From: Jiangella asiatica
GTDB taxonomy: Bacteria > Actinomycetota > Actinomycetes > Jiangellales > Jiangellaceae
Direction of reading: 5' to 3'
Assembly: GCF_004349065.1 (NCBI RefSeq)
Contig: NZ_SMKZ01000029.1
Coordinates: 19,026-83,025, forward strand
Length of the DNA: 64,000 bases
Part shown: one piece after another, positions 59,580 to 64,000 of the stretch
How positions within the stretch are numbered: the first letter of the stretch is position 1
Layout: every line of letters begins with the position of its first letter
The notes under the pieces: model-generated
What the model was told of the DNA's origin: nothing
Seen by the model: only the letters and a program-made list of their open reading frames with translations
Database searches by the model: none
Position numbers and translations under genes: made by a program

Positions 59580-60494
59580 GTGACAAGCGAAGCCAGGCAC
59601 GCACGCCTGCGTAATCTGCCTCCCTTTGTGAAGGTCGGCGCCATCGCGCTGGCGCCCGTGCTCGGGGTGGGCGGCCTCATCTACGCCGTGACCGACGACG
59701 AGCCCGTTCTGCACGCTCGGGTCGAGTCCACCACCCCTGACTACGCCGAGCCCGACGACACACCCACCCCGACCGCGGAGTCGACCACCCCGTCGGCGGA
59801 GGAGACGGGGTCAAACGCGCCGACTGGGACGCCGTCACCGACCGACGACGCCTCCGACGACTCCGACGACGAGGGGTCCGACTCGTCCGGCTCCGAGGAC
59901 GACGCGTCCGACAACGACGAGCCGTCCGAGCGGCCCATCGCCACGCGCCCGCCGGACGAGCCCACCACCACCGATGAGCCCACGCCGACCCCGTCGGACG
60001 AGCCCACCACCACCGACGAGCCCACGCCGACCCCGTCGGACGAGCCCACCACCACCGACGAGCCCACGCCGACGCCCACGGAGTCGGAGGAGCCGCTGCT
60101 GCCAGGGCTGCCGCTGGATGGCCGGGAAGAGGAGCTCGTCGAGGAGCTCGCCGAGCTGCGTGCCGAGGCCGGCTGCCCGGACCTGCGGCTCGATCCGCGC
60201 CTGCAGGCGGCGGCCCGCGAGCACAGCGAGGACATGCGCTCCCGGTGGGAGGTCTCGCACGTGAACTCCGACGGCCAGGACACCGAGGAGCGCGCCCGTG
60301 AGGAGGGCTACGATGCGCCGGTCGGTGAGAACCTGGCACACGGTGGTGCCAACGCGCGCCGCGTCGTCGACGAGTGGTCCGACGACGGCTCGGATCGTGC
60401 GGTGATGCTGGACTGCGACTACCGCGCGATCGGGCTCGGCGTCGAGTCCGGCCTGTTCGGGTCGTGGTGGACGTTGATGCTCGGCAAGGACTGA
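59580..60494 (+). CDS. Membrane-anchored CAP-domain protein
   Basis: 304 residues. One N-terminal membrane anchor or signal (FVKVGAIALAPVLGVGGLIYAV, about residues 16-37), then a Ser/Thr/Asp/Pro-rich stalk with a 14-residue tandem repeat, then a C-terminal CAP/SCP domain (about 185-304): ELRAEAGCPDLRLDPRLQAAAREHSEDM, then VGENLAHGG and YRAIGLGVESG. YkwD-like CAP proteins are extracellular; activity is unknown. GTG start, with GGAAAGGA about 11 bases upstream. Confidence 0.8.
   Translation: MTSEARHARLRNLPPFVKVGAIALAPVLGVGGLIYAVTDDEPVLHARVESTTPDYAEPDDTPTPTAESTTPSAEETGSNAPTGTPSPTDDASDDSDDEGSDSSGSEDDASDNDEPSERPIATRPPDEPTTTDEPTPTPSDEPTTTDEPTPTPSDEPTTTDEPTPTPTESEEPLLPGLPLDGREEELVEELAELRAEAGCPDLRLDPRLQAAAREHSEDMRSRWEVSHVNSDGQDTEERAREEGYDAPVGENLAHGGANARRVVDEWSDDGSDRAVMLDCDYRAIGLGVESGLFGSWWTLMLGKD
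59955..60080 (+). repeat. 42-base tandem repeat in the CAP-protein stalk
   Basis: Three consecutive 42-base units (59955-59996, 59997-60038, 60039-60080), each encoding DEPTTTDEPTPTPS or a close variant. The first two differ by a single base and the third diverges at its end. The unit count probably varies between strains. Confidence 0.85.
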
Positions 60495-60575
60495 GCCGCT
60501 GGCGCGCTTGTGAGGTGGCGTGGCCGGGCGGAAATTCGCTCGCCCGCGCCACGGTCGCCGCCCTACGGTGTCGCC

Positions 60576-61619
60576 GTGAGCACGCTCGACCTGGAACCCC
60601 TCGCCACGCGGGCCGAGCCGCCGCAGCGGCTGCCCGCCCTGCCGGCCGACGCCGGCCTCACGTGGCGGCCACTCACCCTCGACGACGTACCGGCCTGGTT
60701 CGAGCTGGTCACGGCCACCGAGGACGCCGACGACGCCATCGAGCGCCAGACGGCCGCCGAACTCGCCGACCAGTTCAAGGGCAGCTGGCGCGACCCCGCC
60801 CGTGACAGCATCGCCGGCATCGACGCCGACGGTGCCATCCGTGCGTACGCGTTCTCGGTGTTCCGGCCGGTCACCGAGGGCACGCAGGCGCCTTACCTGG
60901 TCGGCGCGGTGCATCCCGACTACCGCCGCCGTGGTGTCGGCCGGGCGCTGGTCGCGTGGTCGGAGGCGCGGGCGCGCCAGCAGCTCGCGACCGCGGAGGC
61001 CAACCTGCCGGCCCGCATCCGCCTGTTCGCCGACGAGCACAACACCGGGATGCGTCGGCTGGCCGAGGCCAGCGGCTACGGCGCGCTGCGCTGGTACGTC
61101 GGCATGCGTCGCGACCTCTCCCAGCCGCTGCCCGACGTCGCAACGCCGGCCGGCCTGCGGGTCGAGCCGTACTCCAAGGCGCGCGACGAGGACGTCCGCA
61201 TCGCGCACAACCAGTCGTTCGCCCGCGACCACTGGGGTTCCAGCCCGGTGGACGCGGAGGCCTGGGCCCTGGACGTCGTCGGCGGTGAGAAGTTCCGGCC
61301 CGACTGGAGCGTCCTCGCCATCGACGAGGCCACCGACCGCGTCGTCGGGTACCTCATGTCCGGCGCGTACGACCAGGACTGGGGACCGCAGGGCTACACC
61401 GAGGGCTGGACCGACCTGGTCGCGGTGCGCCGGGAGTGGCGGGGGCGGGGTGTCGCCGGCGTCCTGCTCACCGCGGCGATGCGCGCCTACGCCGCCGAGG
61501 GCATGCAGTACGCGGGCCTCGACGTCGACACCGACAACCCGACCGGTGCGCTCGGCGTCTACACGCGTCTGGGCTATCAGCGCGAGAAGGGCAGCGTGCT
61601 CTACACCAAGGAGATCTGA
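60576..61619 (+). CDS. Double GNAT-domain acetyltransferase
   Basis: 347 residues with two GNAT folds, resembling the layout of mycothiol synthase (MshD) but not identified as it. The first acetyl-CoA loop is VHPDYRRRGVGRALVAWSE, the second VRREWRGRGVAGVLLTAAM, followed by YAGLDVDTDNPTGALGVYTRLGYQRE. The substrate is unknown. The GTG has TACGGT exactly 6 bases upstream and no Shine-Dalgarno (leaderless). Confidence 0.8.
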   Translation: MSTLDLEPLATRAEPPQRLPALPADAGLTWRPLTLDDVPAWFELVTATEDADDAIERQTAAELADQFKGSWRDPARDSIAGIDADGAIRAYAFSVFRPVTEGTQAPYLVGAVHPDYRRRGVGRALVAWSEARARQQLATAEANLPARIRLFADEHNTGMRRLAEASGYGALRWYVGMRRDLSQPLPDVATPAGLRVEPYSKARDEDVRIAHNQSFARDHWGSSPVDAEAWALDVVGGEKFRPDWSVLAIDEATDRVVGYLMSGAYDQDWGPQGYTEGWTDLVAVRREWRGRGVAGVLLTAAMRAYAAEGMQYAGLDVDTDNPTGALGVYTRLGYQREKGSVLYTKEI

Positions 61620-61700
61620 GCCCGCCCACTGGCTCGTCGTTCGCAGGCCCAAGTGCAAGCGACTGTCAGTTCGCCGGAATCAGCGCTACCATCGGCGCTG

Positions 61701-62345
61701 ATGACCGCCGACCCGGGAAATCCAGCGAAAACCGCCGATGGGATCTTTGACTCCCAGCCGGTGGGGTTGCGTGAGCGCAAGAAGCTCAAGGCGATGAATC
61801 ACATCCAGCGGGTGGCGATCGCCCTGTTCGACGAGCACGGCTATGGCAACGTGACCATCGAGCGCATCGCCGCCGAGGCCGAGGTGTCGCCCAGCTCCGT
61901 CTACAGGTACTTCGGCACCAAGGAGCAGATCGTCCTCTGGGACGTCTACGACCCCATCGCCATCAAGGCGTTCGACGATCAACTCGCCGCGCGCGACCCG
62001 GTCACGGCTCTGCGCGCCGTCATCCACGACATGATCGACATGATGACCCGCAACGACGAGGAGGAGCTCGCTCAGCGGCGCATGCACTACGCCATGACCG
62101 AGCCCGCGGTCCGGGCGGGCATGGACCGCCAGGCCGCCGAGACCGAGGTCACCATCCGGGAGCTGCTGGCCAAACACACCGGCCGCGACCCCAACGATCT
62201 GGAGCTGAGAGCTACCACGGCCGCGATCGTCGCCGCGTTCATCGCCGCCGTCGCCTACTGGCACGACACCGGCTACCGTGACTCGCTGCGCGACGTCATC
62301 GACGGCGCGCTCGTCGTCGTCAACCGCGGGCTTCGCCTGGACTGA
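61701..62345 (+). CDS. TetR-family regulator
   Basis: 214 residues. The helix-turn-helix is at about residues 33-80 (HIQRVAIALFDEHGYGNVTIERIAAEAEVSPSSVYRYFGTKE in outline), followed by a TetR_C domain. The ATG at 61701 lies 8 bases after TACCAT, a leaderless-type start; longer in-frame readings lack support. It converges on the alpha/beta hydrolase gene with a 32-base gap. The target genes cannot be named. Confidence 0.85.
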   Translation: MTADPGNPAKTADGIFDSQPVGLRERKKLKAMNHIQRVAIALFDEHGYGNVTIERIAAEAEVSPSSVYRYFGTKEQIVLWDVYDPIAIKAFDDQLAARDPVTALRAVIHDMIDMMTRNDEEELAQRRMHYAMTEPAVRAGMDRQAAETEVTIRELLAKHTGRDPNDLELRATTAAIVAAFIAAVAYWHDTGYRDSLRDVIDGALVVVNRGLRLD

Positions 62346-62377
62346 CGTTCGGGGCTGCCGCGCGGTGCCCGCCGGGC

Positions 62378-63193
62378 TCAGCGGGCCAGCCGGGCCCGCT
62401 CCAGGAACGTCAACACCGCTGCGTTGAACGCGGCGGGCTGCTCCATCGCCATGGTGTGACCCGTCCCGGGGACGACAGCGCTCGCGGTGAACTGCGCGTC
62501 AGCCTCGATACGACCGGCCACGGAGTGGATGTCGGAGGAGTCCAGATCGCCGACCAGCACCAGCAACGGAGCCGCCAGCTCGCCCAGCCGGTCCATCGCA
62601 CCGACCTCGAGCAGCGTTCCGGAAGCCGCCGAGTGGTTCACGATGACGTCGAGCGCCATCCGCTGGCAACGGCGCCGGACCTCCGGGTCCACCTGCTCCT
62701 TCCGGCGCAGTGGCCCGTCGACCCAGGCGCGCAGGAAGCACTCGACGTACCGTTCCGCGTCCATGGCCCTGGCGGCTTCGGCCTGTTCGCGCAGCAGAGC
62801 CAGGATCGCGGGGTCGCTGAACCGCATCCCACTCACGCCAGGGCTGGCCAGGACCATCATCTCGACCACATCGGGATGGGTGAGCGCGAAGTCGACCGCG
62901 GTGCGGGCGCCGTACGACAGCCCGACCAGCGAGGCCCGGGTGATGTCGAGGCCGGCCAGCAGCTCCCCGAGATCCTCGTAGGCGGCGAAGTCGTCCTTCG
63001 GTGTGGTCGACTGGCCGTGCCCGCGGGCGTCGTAGCGGATCACCCGGTACCCGGCTCGGACGAACTGGCCGACCTGGCCGTCCCACATGCGTTTGTCGAG
63101 CGTTCCGCCGTGCAGGAGGATCAGGGCGTGACCTGCCCCGCGGTCCTCGAAGAACAGCTCTCCGCCACGGACCGGGACGCGGCCACTCGTCAT
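62378..63193 (-). CDS. Alpha/beta hydrolase
   Basis: 271 residues. The oxyanion region is LILLHGGTLDKRMWD, with the nucleophile Ser in LVGLSYGAR, the acid Asp in LVLVGDLDSSD and the His in VVPGTGHTMAMEQP. It resembles 3-oxoadipate enol-lactonase-like or haloperoxidase-like cytosolic hydrolases; the substrate is open. The ATG at 63193 is 8 bases from GGGAGA, better placed than an ATG three codons upstream. Confidence 0.85.
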   Translation of the reverse strand: MTSGRVPVRGGELFFEDRGAGHALILLHGGTLDKRMWDGQVGQFVRAGYRVIRYDARGHGQSTTPKDDFAAYEDLGELLAGLDITRASLVGLSYGARTAVDFALTHPDVVEMMVLASPGVSGMRFSDPAILALLREQAEAARAMDAERYVECFLRAWVDGPLRRKEQVDPEVRRRCQRMALDVIVNHSAASGTLLEVGAMDRLGELAAPLLVLVGDLDSSDIHSVAGRIEADAQFTASAVVPGTGHTMAMEQPAAFNAAVLTFLERARLAR

Positions 63194-63443
63194 TGCGTGC
63201 ATCTCCCGTTCGGTCGTCGGGTGAACAAGGCGACCTGACGCAAGGTATGACAGATCGCGACGTGCCCGGTAGCGTCGTCCATCTCGTGGTCACCCCTCGT
63301 GGCCGGAACCGCAGCTCCGGGCCGTTGTGAATCATGACACGGTCGTCCGCGCGGTATCCGCCGATCGGGCGGTACGGTGCGGACGTTGTCAGACCATCCC
63401 GCGATGATGGGGGTTCGCACGTTCGGGTCGAGCGGAGGTACGA

Positions 63444-64000
63444 GTGCGGACCAACGGGAGCCAGCGCACGGCAGGTAGCGGGTCCGATGGCGCCGCGCCG
63501 TCGGTCGAGGTCGCCGTCGAGGCGATCATGGCGGCTACGGCCGACCACCTCTACGGCCGGGTGGCGACGGCCGACCTGGTCGCCGGGCGGCTCGCGTTCC
63601 TGGTGCGGTGGCCGCGGGTGCTGCATGCCGGGGTCGCCGCGGTGCTGCGCACCCAGCTCGAGCGCTTGTGGTCAGCCGGCTGGCTGCCCGTCGACGTCCA
63701 CCAGGTGGCCCGCCGCCAGGCTGACGAGGTGATCGCCGGGCTGCTCGCGGCGGCCGTCGCCGAAGCGACCCACCAGCGGCCGGCCGCCACGACCCACCCG
63801 CGGTGGTTCGCCCAGCTCCGGCAGCTCGACGTCCTCGACGGCTGGTCGTCCGACCGTCCCTACCCGGCGCAGTGGGCCGACCGGCACGGCGTCGACGAAA
63901 GCGCGCTGCTGGCCGCGACCGTCGAGGCAGTGACGCTCGCGCTGCGGCTCCCCGTGCTGCCCGCCGTCCTGCCGCCGCCCGGTCAGGGTGGGGTGGGCAC
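63444..64000 (+). CDS. N-terminal part of an unidentified actinobacterial protein (runs off right edge)
   Basis: An open frame from a GTG at 63444 runs without stop to the window end (at least 185 codons), with strong GC3 bias. GGAGG lies about 6 bases upstream. The protein starts VRTNGSQRTAGSGSDGAAPS and is Ala/Val/Leu-rich and helical, with Trp/Arg pairs (AFLVRWPRVLHAGV, LERLWSAGWLPVDVHQVARR). The layout recalls the N-terminal half of actinobacterial DUF2786 proteins, but that domain would lie outside the window, so the assignment is tentative. Confidence 0.6.
   Translation, partial: MRTNGSQRTAGSGSDGAAPSVEVAVEAIMAATADHLYGRVATADLVAGRLAFLVRWPRVLHAGVAAVLRTQLERLWSAGWLPVDVHQVARRQADEVIAGLLAAAVAEATHQRPAATTHPRWFAQLRQLDVLDGWSSDRPYPAQWADRHGVDESALLAATVEAVTLALRLPVLPAVLPPPGQGGVG

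Noticed and set aside
59955..60080. CRISPR-like array
   Set aside because: The units are contiguous without spacers, in frame, and encode a Pro/Thr stalk.

Overview
The window is 64 kb of very GC-rich DNA with dense, mostly GC3-biased genes. Several features point to a high-GC actinomycete (Actinomycetota): many GTG starts, starts preceded by a TANNNT box 6-8 bases upstream with no Shine-Dalgarno (leaderless type), a BTAD/NB-ARC/TPR regulator, DUF1707 and SEC-C proteins, and a GH127 sugar locus. I cannot fix the genus from sequence alone. About 55 genes are supported. No tRNA, rRNA, CRISPR array, transposase or phage gene was seen.

Region by region. 0-10.4 kb is conserved chromosome: DUF6918, HAD phosphatase, serS, pheA, a phosphatase-like polytopic membrane protein, a GT2 glycosyltransferase, arcA and a SEC-C protein. 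10.4-14.6 kb holds an anti-sigma-type ATPase, a flavohemoprotein with a long N-terminal extension, and an AAA ATPase whose promoter lies in a large palindrome. 14.6-16.9 kb is an ascorbate-type PTS (IIC, IIB, IIA) behind a DasR-like dre site. 16.9-25.4 kb is an arabinofuranoside locus: LacI regulator, a large unknown (possibly glycosidase-like) protein, an ABC sugar importer and a GH127 beta-L-arabinofuranosidase. 25.6-30.2 kb is an exported amidohydrolase / RidA / SelA-like PLP enzyme set with a LysR regulator. 30.2-35.2 kb is an araR-araB-araD-araA operon. 35.3-42.3 kb has a TetR/azoreductase pair and a group of DNA repair genes (fpg, nei2, ogt, ada-alkA) with aat and EcsC genes. 42.5-48 kb has an XRE-MurA fusion, a serine hydrolase, a fchA-folD pair and a MarR-GNAT fusion. 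48-52 kb is a 2-oxoacid dehydrogenase operon (E1a, E1b, E2) divergent from a TetR gene. 52.5-64 kb has an AfsR-type regulator, a cell-wall-anchored S1 protease, a candidate small RNA, DUF1707, Nudix, CAP, GNAT, TetR and alpha/beta-hydrolase genes, and a truncated gene at the right edge.

How the parts fit together. The GH127 enzyme and importer (16.9-24.2 kb) could release and import arabinose units, which the araBDA enzymes 6 kb away would convert toward the pentose phosphate pathway; each block has its own LacI-family regulator with a visible operator. The most unusual points are: (1) a dispersed ~88 bp near-perfect palindromic intergenic repeat present in six full, half or decayed copies; (2) a PLP lyase-like enzyme and a RidA protein that both carry Tat signals, next to an exported amidohydrolase; (3) a FolD lacking the catalytic lysine, translationally coupled to a FchA-type cyclohydrolase; and (4) a candidate structured RNA between convergent genes.
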